From Candidatus Desantisiibacteriota bacterium (GTDB taxonomy: Bacteria > UBA9089 > CG2-30-40-21), in assembly GCA_016208205.1 (NCBI GenBank), contig JACQYP010000029.1, forward strand, positions 1-12,774: a stretch of DNA of 12,774 nucleotides, in the 5' to 3' direction. The notes beneath the pieces were generated by a model. The model had not been told where the DNA came from and did not search any database. It worked only from the letters and a program-made list of their open reading frames with translations. Position numbers and translations under genes: made by a program. Positions 1-7,089 of the stretch are shown here, piece by piece; the stretch's first letter is position 1; every line of letters starts with the position of its first letter.

Positions 1-30
1 TCTTTCTCTATACGTGTGCTATTCCGATCT
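1..30. other. Probable residual Illumina adapter at contig end
   Basis: Positions 12-30 read acgtgtgctattccgatct, which differs at one base from the end of the Illumina read-2 adapter (ACGTGTGCTCTTCCGATCT). Positions 1-14 (tctttctctatacg) differ at two bases from part of the read-1 adapter (TCTTTCCCTACACG). The two halves join at the shared ACG, giving 27 of 30 matches to a hybrid of the two arms of a forked adapter. The stretch stays in frame with the neighbouring minus-strand gene and would add about ten false residues to it (DRNSTRIEK and a partial codon). Adapter sequences are established knowledge; that this is an artefact is inference. Confidence 0.8.
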
Positions 31-1988
31 GCATTAACCACCTTTGAATCAAGCTCACATCCACAGCTACCAGAGGTATTACCCCTATTTTTTAACTCAA
101 TAATGGTCTCTTCCATAGAAAACGCTTTTCGATACGGCCGATCTGTTACCATGGCATCAAACACATCTGCCACAGCCAATATCCTTGATATTAATGGAAT
201 ATCCTTACCTGATAGACCAAACAGATACCCTGAGCCATCTAATCTTTCATGATGATATAGTATCCCATCAACAATCTCAGGTCTAAGGCATATGGGTTCA
301 ATAATCCTTGCTCCAATAACGGCATGTTGTTTGACATGCCTGAATTCACCCTTGTTCAGCCTCGTAGTCTTTTGAAGTATCTGCTCTGATACCACGATAT
401 TGCCCAAATCATGAAGAAAACCGGCAATATTTGCCGACTCTACCATCTCCTCATCCAATCCCATCTCCTTGGCAATCGAAGATGCATATCCGGCAACCCG
501 TTCTGAATGACCATAAAGATATTTATCCTTTGACTCTAAAACAACTATTAATGAGAGAATAATATTTGTAAGGCTTTTTATACACTCACTATAACAGCAT
601 ATATTTTCAAGAGCCATAGATGCCCTTGCCCCCAGAAGAGACAATATCCGGACATCTTCATCACGATAGGCTTCCCCTGAAAACTTTTCACCCAGGATTA
701 ATATCCCTGATAATTCCTCCTTATTTAACAAGGGAATACATACCATGCCCTCTATCTTTTCCATATCCCTTCGTATCTCTCTCCAGGGATTATTTTGCAA
801 CTTAGACCTTGAAACCTCACTTGCTAAGAGTACTTTTTTTTTATCAGCCAGATACAAAGCCAATCCTTCATCTTTTTTAAGCCGCAATGTCTTTTTTCTT
901 GCCAGATTTATTCCCAGACCAAGACCTATGAAATATTCCTGTCTTGCTCCATCTAAGAGAAGAATAGCTGCCTTATCTGTACAAACAAGATTTGCCACAG
1001 CATTAAGCAGGGTATTCCACAGCACATTTTTATTAAATATAGAGGCAATCTGGTTAGAAATACCCTTTACCGGACGCCACCCGGATAGGTTTTGTCTAAA
1101 AAGATATTGATTAATAAATGGCTGTATCTGTCCTCGTCCCCAATTAAGGACTAATGCAGTTAGCATAATCACTATCATACTTAAGGCTAATGAACCACCA
1201 TAGACAAAGTTCTGAAATAATCTCTCAATCCCAAGAGCCAGAGCAAAGATAATAATTGTTGGTATCGTATTTGCCAAAAAATAAAAGAGCTTCCTTTTAT
1301 ACGAGACTAATCCGCTAATCTCTACCCCTATCAGGCGATGCTCTATAATCGCATAAGAGGTAATAAAGGAATAGATAATTGTTGCCGCATGTCCGGATGG
1401 ATATACCCCTATTCCAAGAGAACAAAGGAGATTAGTAGCAATACCTGCAAATAGTATCAACCCTCCGACTAAAAAATATCCCAATTGCCGCCTTTCTATA
1501 AGGTTAACCGCTTTCAGTCCCCTATAAAGAAGCAGATAACAACCATATCCCCCAAATGATAACATAAAGATTAAGAATATATTTCCTATCTTGCCAAGTG
1601 TTGGATAATAATAACCTCCGATATAGGTAATATCCTGACCAAGAAAGCCTGTGCCTGCGAATAAAAGGAACAAGTAGCTAAGCCCATATCCAAGATTATA
1701 CACCCTTCTGTTTAAGAGGCTGTGATCATCAATTACAGTTAAGACAAAATGAAAAAACAGGGATGGGATAAATACCAGCCCAATATAGAATAACTTTATC
1801 CATATGATGGCACCCTTATCGTTTGAGGCACAGTATACACCCAGAGAGGTAAGGTTCCAAACAACAAGAGATAACCCTAAGAGAAAAAAAATCCTATTAG
1901 GCTTTTTTTTTGGTTCTTTTATAAAAACAAAGACCCCTATACCAAGACTGATAAGCCCGGCTATAATCGGAATAACAGTAAAAGTCAT
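1..1988 (-). CDS. 7TM-GAF-HD-GYP signalling protein, probable c-di-GMP phosphodiesterase (C-terminus cut)
   Basis: A continuous minus-strand frame of 662 codons runs off the left edge. About residues 1-215 are hydrophobic segments of the N-terminal 7TM type found in bacterial histidine kinases, followed by further membrane segments to about 290. A GAF-like domain covers about 305-460 and an HD-GYP domain starts near 475. The HD-GYP part shows GHSERV, the metal pair HDLGN (H526, D527), HAVIG, HHERLDGSGYL, ADVFDAM and DRPYR. The signature GYP is GYL here (L589). HD-GYP proteins hydrolyse c-di-GMP to pGpG or GMP, so this is probably an inner-membrane sensor with a cytoplasmic phosphodiesterase; the signal is unknown. 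The ATG at 1988 has GGAG seven bases upstream and a promoter behind it. Genuine coding probably ends near position 31, because bases 1-30 resemble adapter; the final roughly 20-40 residues of the domain are missing. Confidence 0.9.
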   Translation of the reverse strand, partial: MTFTVIPIIAGLISLGIGVFVFIKEPKKKPNRIFFLLGLSLVVWNLTSLGVYCASNDKGAIIWIKLFYIGLVFIPSLFFHFVLTVIDDHSLLNRRVYNLGYGLSYLFLLFAGTGFLGQDITYIGGYYYPTLGKIGNIFLIFMLSFGGYGCYLLLYRGLKAVNLIERRQLGYFLVGGLILFAGIATNLLCSLGIGVYPSGHAATIIYSFITSYAIIEHRLIGVEISGLVSYKRKLFYFLANTIPTIIIFALALGIERLFQNFVYGGSLALSMIVIMLTALVLNWGRGQIQPFINQYLFRQNLSGWRPVKGISNQIASIFNKNVLWNTLLNAVANLVCTDKAAILLLDGARQEYFIGLGLGINLARKKTLRLKKDEGLALYLADKKKVLLASEVSRSKLQNNPWREIRRDMEKIEGMVCIPLLNKEELSGILILGEKFSGEAYRDEDVRILSLLGARASMALENICCYSECIKSLTNIILSLIVVLESKDKYLYGHSERVAGYASSIAKEMGLDEEMVESANIAGFLHDLGNIVVSEQILQKTTRLNKGEFRHVKQHAVIGARIIEPICLRPEIVDGILYHHERLDGSGYLFGLSGKDIPLISRILAVADVFDAMVTDRPYRKAFSMEETIIELKNRGNTSGSCGCELDSKVVNADRNSTRIEK

Positions 1989-2018
1989 TTATTTGCTCCA
2001 CAACAATTTATGTCTTTT

Positions 2019-2047
2019 AGGATACCATAACATATCTTGGTTGTCAA
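2019..2047 (-). promoter_or_regulatory. Sigma-70-type promoter of the 7TM-HD-GYP gene
   Basis: On the minus strand TTGACA (2042-2047) is followed after exactly 17 bases by TATCCT (2019-2024). Transcription would start near 2012, leaving a leader of about 24 nt that contains the GGAG ribosome-binding site. This makes the gene an independent unit rather than the tail of the tonB transcript. Confidence 0.75.
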
Positions 2048-2072
2048 GCAAAAATGTGCTATTTAAGTAATT

Positions 2073-2255
2073 GTTTACCGCAGAGACGCAGAGTTCGCCG
2101 AGAATCGCAGAGAAAAAAGGGAGACTAATGATTGGACAATAAGTGATCTGCCACCGAGTTCTTGGTCTATGAAGAATTCTACAGCATACTCTGCGTTTTC
2201 TCTGCGTCCTTTGCGTCTCTGCGGTAAACCGACAACTGTAAACCGTAAACGGTTA
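2073..2255. repeat. Inverted repeat of the GCAGAGACGC family plus a GTAAACGGTTA unit
   Basis: An 18-bp perfect inverted repeat (gtttaccgcagagacgca at 2073-2090, its complement at 2212-2229) encloses about 120 bases; both arms continue imperfectly inward with more GCAGAG words. A second repeat type, ending ccgtaaacggtta, follows at 2230-2255. It overlaps the TAA stop of tonB (2253-2255), so no free spacer remains. The same two repeat types recur at 3095-3590, and GCAGAG words recur at 5091-5286 and 9747-9768. It looks like a non-coding, mobile or once-mobile palindromic element. Readthrough from tonB would form a large hairpin here, but without a T-tract it is not a classical terminator. Confidence 0.8.
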
Positions 2256-3053
2256 ATTCAATTGTATCCTGAATCTAACAACCCCCCAATCGCTTGACTG
2301 AGAATCTCCTTCTTCTTCCGATAATTCTTCAAATCTCCATCTATACACAGTGGCACAGGCTAAACTATCCACTTCTGAGTAGCCAAATGTTTTAATTACC
2401 TCCACCCTGTCTATTGATCCATCTGGTGACACCCAAAACTTCAGGGATCCATTCAAACTCACCCCTTTTTCTTCAACAGATATTGGCAACTTAAACATAG
2501 GCTGATATTTTACCCTTCGCTTTCCCAAGCCTTCAATCTGGATAGAAGAACCCTTTGCAAAATGAGGCACTGGTGGCGACGGTGCAATAGCTGCTGGAAC
2601 CCTTGCTATTATTGCATCTGTTTTTGGTAATTCTGGGAAGCGAGCAACTGGAAGAGATACATCATGTTTTTCCTCAGCCACAACCTTGTTAATTGGCGAT
2701 TCAACAGGAAGAGAAAGCGGTTTTTCCATCTTTATCGGCAACGATACTATTTGTTTTGGGTTAGGGATAGTATCCTTAGGAGATACTTCCTGGTAGTCTT
2801 GTCTAATTTGCGGCTTTATGAAAGGAATGTCTTTCATCTTCTCCCTTACGCGCACCCTTTTCGGCTTTATTGGTTCAAGCTCAGGTGGTAGCTCCTGCAC
2901 ATTAAAAACAGGGAGTTCTATCAAACTAACCTCTATCAATCTTTGAATCTGTTTGGGTGGCTTTATGACAATAAACCAGAAAAGCATAGCTATGATAAGA
3001 TGGATAATTATTGAAGCTACTAATGGTCGATTGAGTGTCCTTGATTCAATCAC
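2253..3053 (-). CDS. tonB: TonB-family energy transducer
   Basis: A 266-residue protein with classical TonB layout. A single N-terminal membrane anchor spans about residues 11-30 and includes S14 and H18, matching the conserved S-x3-H motif through which TonB anchors contact ExbB/ExbD. A long Pro/Lys/Glu-rich periplasmic spacer (about 40-180) follows, then a C-terminal TonB domain (about 195-266: LNGSLKFWVSPDGSIDRVEV and the final VVRFRIQL strand). TonB carries proton-motive energy from ExbB-ExbD to outer-membrane receptors by binding their TonB box. The start codon is GTG at 3053, chosen because AAGGAG lies eight bases upstream on the minus strand. The gene lies about 550 bp downstream of the small gene and 0.9 kb after exbD, separated by nested repeats. 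I see no convincing promoter of its own, so it may be read as the distal gene of the exb transcript. Confidence 0.9.
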   Translation of the reverse strand: MIESRTLNRPLVASIIIHLIIAMLFWFIVIKPPKQIQRLIEVSLIELPVFNVQELPPELEPIKPKRVRVREKMKDIPFIKPQIRQDYQEVSPKDTIPNPKQIVSLPIKMEKPLSLPVESPINKVVAEEKHDVSLPVARFPELPKTDAIIARVPAAIAPSPPVPHFAKGSSIQIEGLGKRRVKYQPMFKLPISVEEKGVSLNGSLKFWVSPDGSIDRVEVIKTFGYSEVDSLACATVYRWRFEELSEEEGDSQSSDWGVVRFRIQLN

Positions 3054-3094
3054 AATCTGTTCTCCTTAAAAGCGTTCAGTTGTCAGCAATTTTC

Positions 3095-3590
3095 ATTATG
3101 AACCGCAGAGGCGCAAAGACACATGAATAACCGTTTACAGTTTACAGTTATCGGTTTACGTCTACAAAAAACTGTGAACTGTAAACTGACAACCGTAAAC
3201 GGTTATCATATATTTCACCCTGTGCAATCGAGATTTTTTACCACAAAGGTCGCAAAGGAGACACAAAGTTCTCAAAGGTTTTCTTTGTGTCCTTTGTGAA
3301 TTCGTAACCGTTCACGGTTGTCGGTTCTGAACTGACACCGTATATTGCTGTTATTCCTGTGCATCACTGTCATTCCTGCCCCGTATCAAGTATGGGGTAA
3401 ACTCCTGCAGGAATCTCCCCCTCAGGTGTCCTAACCCTTCCTTTTGGTCTCCACGGGCACAAGAGCTGTTCTTTTGTATCTATCCACTGTGAACGGTTAC
3501 ATGAATTCTTTGCGACCTTTGTGGTAAAATTATACAGTTGCACAGGTAGATATATTTCTCTGTATTCTCTGCGCCTCTGCAGTTCATAAT
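3095..3590. repeat. Concentric nest of inverted repeats filling the gap upstream of tonB
   Basis: At least three repeat pairs sit one inside another. Outer: attatgaaccgcagaggcg at 3095-3113, imperfectly complementary to 3567-3590 (about 22 of 24). Middle: a perfect 22-bp arm at 3236-3257 against 3508-3529 (CCACAAAGGTCGCAAAG type), with weaker pairing continuing outward to about 3209 and 3556. Inner: gaattc plus taaccgttcac at 3298-3315 against 3489-3507. A separate hairpin of the AACCGTTTACAG type lies at 3129-3205. The centre holds an ATTCCTGC/GCAGGAAT palindrome (3371-3414). No reading frame of note exists here. The pattern suggests successive insertion of palindromic elements into each other's loops; as RNA it would fold into one long hairpin. 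Confidence 0.8.
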
Positions 3591-3605
3591 TAGAATTATT
3601 GTTGT

Positions 3606-3761
3606 TTACGCAGCCTTCTTTGCTTCCAGATCATAATCGTAAGACATCTGTCTTGCACATGTCTCATTCAGCCTCATGCTTATCCTTTGCTTCAATTCCT
3701 CTATCCTTCGAATAACATCCTGTCCAATAGCCTCCATTTGATTTGTAATCTCCTCGTTCAT
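3606..3761 (-). CDS. Small helical protein of unknown function (51 aa)
   Basis: The reading frame could start at 3788, but the ATG at 3761 is preferred: GGAGGGGGAGAA directly precedes it on the minus strand, giving an ideal ribosome-binding site, whereas the upstream ATG has none. The product is 51 residues, charged and predicted helical (MNEEITNQMEAIGQDV, then RRIEELKQRISMRLNE), with a short Ala/Lys tail and no signal peptide or membrane segment. It lies between exbD and tonB in the same orientation, 235 bp after exbD. I do not recognise the family. The strong ribosome-binding site and lack of repeat sequence within it argue that it is real. Its position suggests, but does not show, a link to the TonB system. 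Confidence 0.6.
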   Translation of the reverse strand: MNEEITNQMEAIGQDVIRRIEELKQRISMRLNETCARQMSYDYDLEAKKAA

Positions 3762-3788
3762 TTCTCCCCCTCCATTTTTTGTAAACAT

Positions 3789-3996
3789 TCAGGTTACTCT
3801 AAAATCAACTAATGAAGAACTGTAAAATAAGTACTGTAAAATGAAAGAACTCAAAACAGTGCCAAACTATGCAAGATACGCTAATTTTCAATTTTTCATT
3901 ATCCATTTTACAGTTTACAGTTATTCACAATAAAAACTTGCAACTGGCTGAACGGTTACCATTTTTTATATAGTAGGGAACGCATTCCCTCCCAAA
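3789..3996. other. Gap between exbD and the small gene: imperfect inverted repeat and a short hairpin
   Basis: The words actgtaaaat at 3819-3828 and 3833-3842 face their complements attttacagtttacag at 3905-3920, an imperfect inverted repeat related to the GTTTACAG units near tonB. A second structure, AGGGAA-CGCA-TTCCCT at 3975-3990, lies six bases past the exbD stop. On the transcribed minus strand it is followed by an A-rich stretch rather than a U-tract, so it is not an intrinsic terminator; it could cap or stabilise the exbBD message. No gene is seen. Confidence 0.5.
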
Positions 3997-4434
3997 TTAT
4001 TCAACCTCAGCAGTCTCCTCTTCCTCTTCTGCCACCACCGTAGCAATGGCTATCTTCGTTGCCCCAGCAAGCTTTGCCACATCCATAATATTTACGGCAA
4101 TACCCAGAAAAACATCTTTATCCCCCCGCACAATAACCAATTTTTCCTGGGATGCTCCGACTTTTTTTATCAAAGTATTACCAAGGTTTTCCAGAGCTAC
4201 CTCTTCATTCTCAACAAATATTTTATTATCCTTTGTCAGGGTAACGATTACACCTTCAGGCTGAGCCTGACTTACCCCGGAGGAAGGTAGATTAACCTTT
4301 ATCCCTTCTTGCATCAAAAACGGTGTAGCTACCATAAATATAATCAACAAAATCAAAAACATGTCTGTAAAAGGGGTAATATTTATCTCACAGATTATAT
4401 TTTGTTCAGTATTTTCAGCAATAAAGGTTTTCAT
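3997..4434 (-). CDS. exbD: ExbD/TolR-family proton-channel subunit
   Basis: A 145-residue ExbD/TolR protein. The signature INITPFTDMFLILLIIFMV (about residues 17-35) forms the single membrane helix. D24 is the conserved aspartate that carries protons through the channel in this family. A periplasmic domain follows (about 45-132: IKVNLPSS, KLVIVRGDKDV, VMDVAKLAGATKIAIAT-type strands and helices), and the protein ends in a highly acidic tail (EEEEETAEVE). It works with ExbB in the inner membrane to energise TonB. It starts five bases after the exbB stop, so the two are translationally linked. TolR is the alternative family member, but the tonB gene downstream and the outer-membrane barrel upstream favour ExbD. 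Confidence 0.92.
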   Translation of the reverse strand: MKTFIAENTEQNIICEINITPFTDMFLILLIIFMVATPFLMQEGIKVNLPSSGVSQAQPEGVIVTLTKDNKIFVENEEVALENLGNTLIKKVGASQEKLVIVRGDKDVFLGIAVNIMDVAKLAGATKIAIATVVAEEEEETAEVE

Positions 4435-4439
4435 CTATT

Positions 4440-5069
4440 TTATTTCTCCCGGCTGTCCACCAATATCTCCAGCAACCTGAGGGTATAAATCTTCATATCT
4501 TCGACTGTATTAGCAATCTTTACCATACAGCAATTATATCCAACAACTGCAACAATGGCTATAACTAATCCATAGGCTGTAGCAACCAATGCCTCAGCTA
4601 TTCCGCCGGCAACAACAGCCATCCCGCCTGAACCGGTAGCGGCAATATTATGAAAGGCTTGCATAATGCCAATAATTGCACCAAATAACCCAATAAATGG
4701 GGCGCAACTCCCAATAGTTCCCAGTAACCAGACATATTTCTTCAACCTTCTACCCTCTTCTATGCGAGCCCGTTCCATTGCCTCTAATATCTCATCACGA
4801 TTACGGTCATGTTTTAAGAGACCTGCCTTAAATATCACGGCTATTGGTGATGTCTTTGCTTCACAAAGGCTGACCGCCTCTAAGATATTCCCCTTAAGCA
4901 CACTATGCTGAATCTTGTACAATGTATCCTCTACATCAAATTTTATGCGACGATAAGCCAAGAACCTTTCAATAATCACAGCTACAATCAGCAATGAACA
5001 GAATAATAGCGGAATCATGGCTATTCCGCCCTGGATTAATAACTGCAATATATTATAACTTTGAAACAT
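4440..5069 (-). CDS. exbB: ExbB/MotA/TolQ-family proton-channel subunit
   Basis: A 209-residue protein of normal ExbB/TolQ length with three membrane helices: about 10-33 (GGIAMIPLLFCSLLIVAVIIE), 115-138 and 155-180. The family blocks are clear: LLGTIGSCAPFIGLFGAIIGIM and GGIAEALVATAYGLVIAI, which line the channel around ExbD. The cytoplasmic loop between helices 1 and 2 carries the usual AMERARIEEGRRL helix. ExbB forms the pentameric inner-membrane scaffold in which ExbD rotates or shifts to drive TonB. The ATG at 5069 has AGGAGG five bases upstream. The usual AIPAV after helix 3 reads AIVAV, a mild change. It is followed directly by exbD. A 223-bp repeat-filled gap separates it from the upstream barrel gene, and I see no clear promoter there. 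Confidence 0.93.
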   Translation of the reverse strand: MFQSYNILQLLIQGGIAMIPLLFCSLLIVAVIIERFLAYRRIKFDVEDTLYKIQHSVLKGNILEAVSLCEAKTSPIAVIFKAGLLKHDRNRDEILEAMERARIEEGRRLKKYVWLLGTIGSCAPFIGLFGAIIGIMQAFHNIAATGSGGMAVVAGGIAEALVATAYGLVIAIVAVVGYNCCMVKIANTVEDMKIYTLRLLEILVDSREK

Positions 5070-5090
5070 AAATTCCTCCTTAAAGATTAC

Positions 5091-5286
5091 TAACCGCAGA
5101 GGCGCTGAGTATGGAACTCAATCAAATAACAGAGGTAACTACTCATGTTAGACTGTTAGGAGAGAAGGCTGTGGGCTGTTAGATTGCAGAAAAATTCCTC
5201 ACCACCTTTGTTTTCCTAACAGTCTAACAGCGGTTATTACATAAACTCTAAATCTTCTCTGCGCCTTTGCGTCTCTGCAGTGAAAT
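5091..5286. repeat. Nested inverted repeat between the barrel gene and exbB
   Basis: A perfect 15-bp inverted repeat (tgttagactgttagg at 5146-5160, complement at 5215-5229) lies inside looser arms of the GCAGAGGCGC type (5094-5109 and about 5256-5279). The outer arms resemble those at 2073-2229 and 3095-3590. The element fills the gap from 22 bases upstream of the exbB start to within about ten bases of the barrel-gene stop. In an operon transcript it would form a stable stem just ahead of the exbB ribosome-binding site. Confidence 0.75.
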
Positions 5287-5292
5287 GTTATC

Positions 5293-7053
5293 TTAAATCT
5301 TCAATTCCAATCCCACCTTAATAATCGTCGGATTGCCATAGTATCCATCTCGTATCTCATAGTCCTCATCAAGCAGATTCTCCCAATCAAAGGTGCACGA
5401 CAGGGTATCATTAACTTGCTTATTTGCTGTTAAATTTACAAGAAAGTAGCTGTCTAATTTCTTATCCTTATTATCCGGCAATGCATACCTCTCGCCTATG
5501 TACTCGCCATCCAATGACACAGATAAATTCTTGCTATCCGCATATTTCAGACCAATTATTAATCTTGCATTTGGGATATAAGGCACAACCTTATTACTAT
5601 CTGATTTATTCTTTTGATTTGTACTGATAAAACTGATAGATTGAACTAATTTTTTTGTCAGATTATGCTGCAGCCTTAATTCTATCCCTGATAATTTAAC
5701 ATCACCAATATTTGTTGGTTGATAAAGCATATCTGTAGCTGTGCCCCAGCTGATATAATCAGAAATATTTTCACTGAAGATAGTTGCACCCAGGGAAACA
5801 TCCTGAGACATACACCAGTTCCCACCAAGGCGTATCTTTGTGCCGGATTGCGGCTTTAACATAGAATTTATACCGGTATAATCCTCATGGACATAACTCT
5901 CGCCGGCATTTGGCAAAAACAGCTTTCTTTCCAGATTCATTTGAAAAATTGTATCAGGCTTCCATGGGTAAGAGGCTGCAATAAGATAATCTACCTGCGA
6001 TGTAGTTTCCATAGTTTTATAACCATCCACAGCCACCTTGACATCAAGATTAACCTTAGAGAGCTTGATATATCTGGATTCAGCATACAGTGAATAATAA
6101 CTGTTATCATAACTTGATGTCCCTACGCGGGTTACTTTTTCGTGAGAAATAATGCTGCCAAGGGCAATTGGTGGGGTATTTGCCGTAAATGGGGTAGTAA
6201 ATTTCAAGTAACCGGAAGCACTATCGGCATCAGCCTTAAACAAGGTACTTTTATTACAGTCAATGCCCAGGGTCAGGACTGCACCGCCAGGTATCTTTAT
6301 ATCATAATCAGCAAATCCACTCTTTTCCAATTTATTCGTCTGTGTTCCGCTATAGGGAAGGGTAACAACATGACTGAAATAAGACATACCTGTCCGTACA
6401 GAATAATCCTTAAAATAAACAACACCCTCCCCGTTCAATCCATCGCTGCTAAAACATCCAAACGGTGAAGAGACCGTACCATGATGAAATCCATCAGACC
6501 TTTCCCTCTGCACACCAAAGCAATAGGAAAACCTTTGTGAATCTTTCACCCTTTTTATCTGGCGGGAATGAGAAAAATCATAGGACAAGAATTCCTTGCT
6601 TCCATAATTGACAGAAAATGAATAAATTGGTGTTTGAGATACGCTAAGGGATGGTCTGGATGGTCTTATTGCCTGATTTTCTGCTATCTTAGGCACAGGC
6701 AACATCTCTGGTGTTTCTGTTTTCAGCACACCAATAGCAGGGACATTCACGCTTCCAGGTTGTTTTTCAATAGATACCCTTTGTTCTTCATGCTTAATCT
6801 TTGATCTGTCTTCACCGGTGATAACAATATCCTGCTTTTCTATCTTGGGCAAAGATTTTTTAGTATCTCCAGGGGCAGGCGGTGTTGGATTGGGTGAAGG
6901 CGGCAGAACATCATCTGATGCCCCAAGTGTCTTTTCCGTGTTTGGTGAAGTCTTGCTACCTGTTCCTGATTCTGTTTGAGCCAATACAATATCGGATGTC
7001 CACATCCAGCTTGATAAAAAAACAATCGCAAATATTACTTGATATCCTTTCAT
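5293..7053 (-). CDS. TonB-dependent receptor-like outer-membrane barrel lacking a plug domain
   Basis: A 586-residue exported protein. A Sec signal peptide (1-25, cleavage after VLA) precedes a Ser/Thr/Pro-rich linker, then a TonB-box-like segment DIVITGEDR (75-83). A short Pro-rich stretch (84-140) follows, and from about 145 to the end there are alternating aromatic/polar beta strands typical of an outer-membrane barrel, including FDWENLLDEDYEIRDGYYG and a final VGLELKI strand; such endings are common in TonB-dependent receptors. The usual plug of about 120-150 residues between TonB box and barrel is absent. The substrate cannot be told. The ATG at 7053 follows GGGGAGGGGGAA. It begins 36 bp after the TPR gene, so the two are probably co-transcribed, and exbB-exbD follow on the same strand. 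An alternative is a general porin-like barrel with no TonB dependence. Confidence 0.8.
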   Translation of the reverse strand: MKGYQVIFAIVFLSSWMWTSDIVLAQTESGTGSKTSPNTEKTLGASDDVLPPSPNPTPPAPGDTKKSLPKIEKQDIVITGEDRSKIKHEEQRVSIEKQPGSVNVPAIGVLKTETPEMLPVPKIAENQAIRPSRPSLSVSQTPIYSFSVNYGSKEFLSYDFSHSRQIKRVKDSQRFSYCFGVQRERSDGFHHGTVSSPFGCFSSDGLNGEGVVYFKDYSVRTGMSYFSHVVTLPYSGTQTNKLEKSGFADYDIKIPGGAVLTLGIDCNKSTLFKADADSASGYLKFTTPFTANTPPIALGSIISHEKVTRVGTSSYDNSYYSLYAESRYIKLSKVNLDVKVAVDGYKTMETTSQVDYLIAASYPWKPDTIFQMNLERKLFLPNAGESYVHEDYTGINSMLKPQSGTKIRLGGNWCMSQDVSLGATIFSENISDYISWGTATDMLYQPTNIGDVKLSGIELRLQHNLTKKLVQSISFISTNQKNKSDSNKVVPYIPNARLIIGLKYADSKNLSVSLDGEYIGERYALPDNKDKKLDSYFLVNLTANKQVNDTLSCTFDWENLLDEDYEIRDGYYGNPTIIKVGLELKI

Positions 7054-7065
7054 TTCCCCCTCCCC

Positions 7066-7089
7066 ATTGTTAATTGATAATTGTTAATT
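7066..7089. repeat. Short direct repeat attgttaatt between the TPR and barrel genes
   Basis: The word attgttaatt occurs at 7066-7075 and again at 7080-7089 with a TGAT-like core between them, so the stretch also reads as an AT-rich imperfect palindrome. It occupies most of the 36-bp spacer. No function is evident beyond spacing the two genes. Confidence 0.5.

Noticed and set aside
745..1110. Plus-strand open frames at 16-252, 620-805, 745-1110 and 1804-2070
   Set aside because: They lie antisense to a continuous, domain-rich minus-strand gene, lack ribosome-binding sites and resemble no protein family.
3850..3880. Sigma-54-like TTGGCAC-N5-TTGA word on the minus strand upstream of the small gene
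   Set aside because: The required GC of the -12 element is missing (GG-N10-GC is not met), so it is not a credible sigma-54 promoter.
3975..3990. Hairpin AGGGAA-CGCA-TTCCCT just after exbD as an intrinsic terminator
   Set aside because: The stem has only six base pairs and on the transcribed strand is followed by an A-rich sequence, not a run of U.
2073..5286. CRISPR array
   Set aside because: The repeats are inverted, of several types and irregularly spaced, with no uniform spacers and no cas genes.
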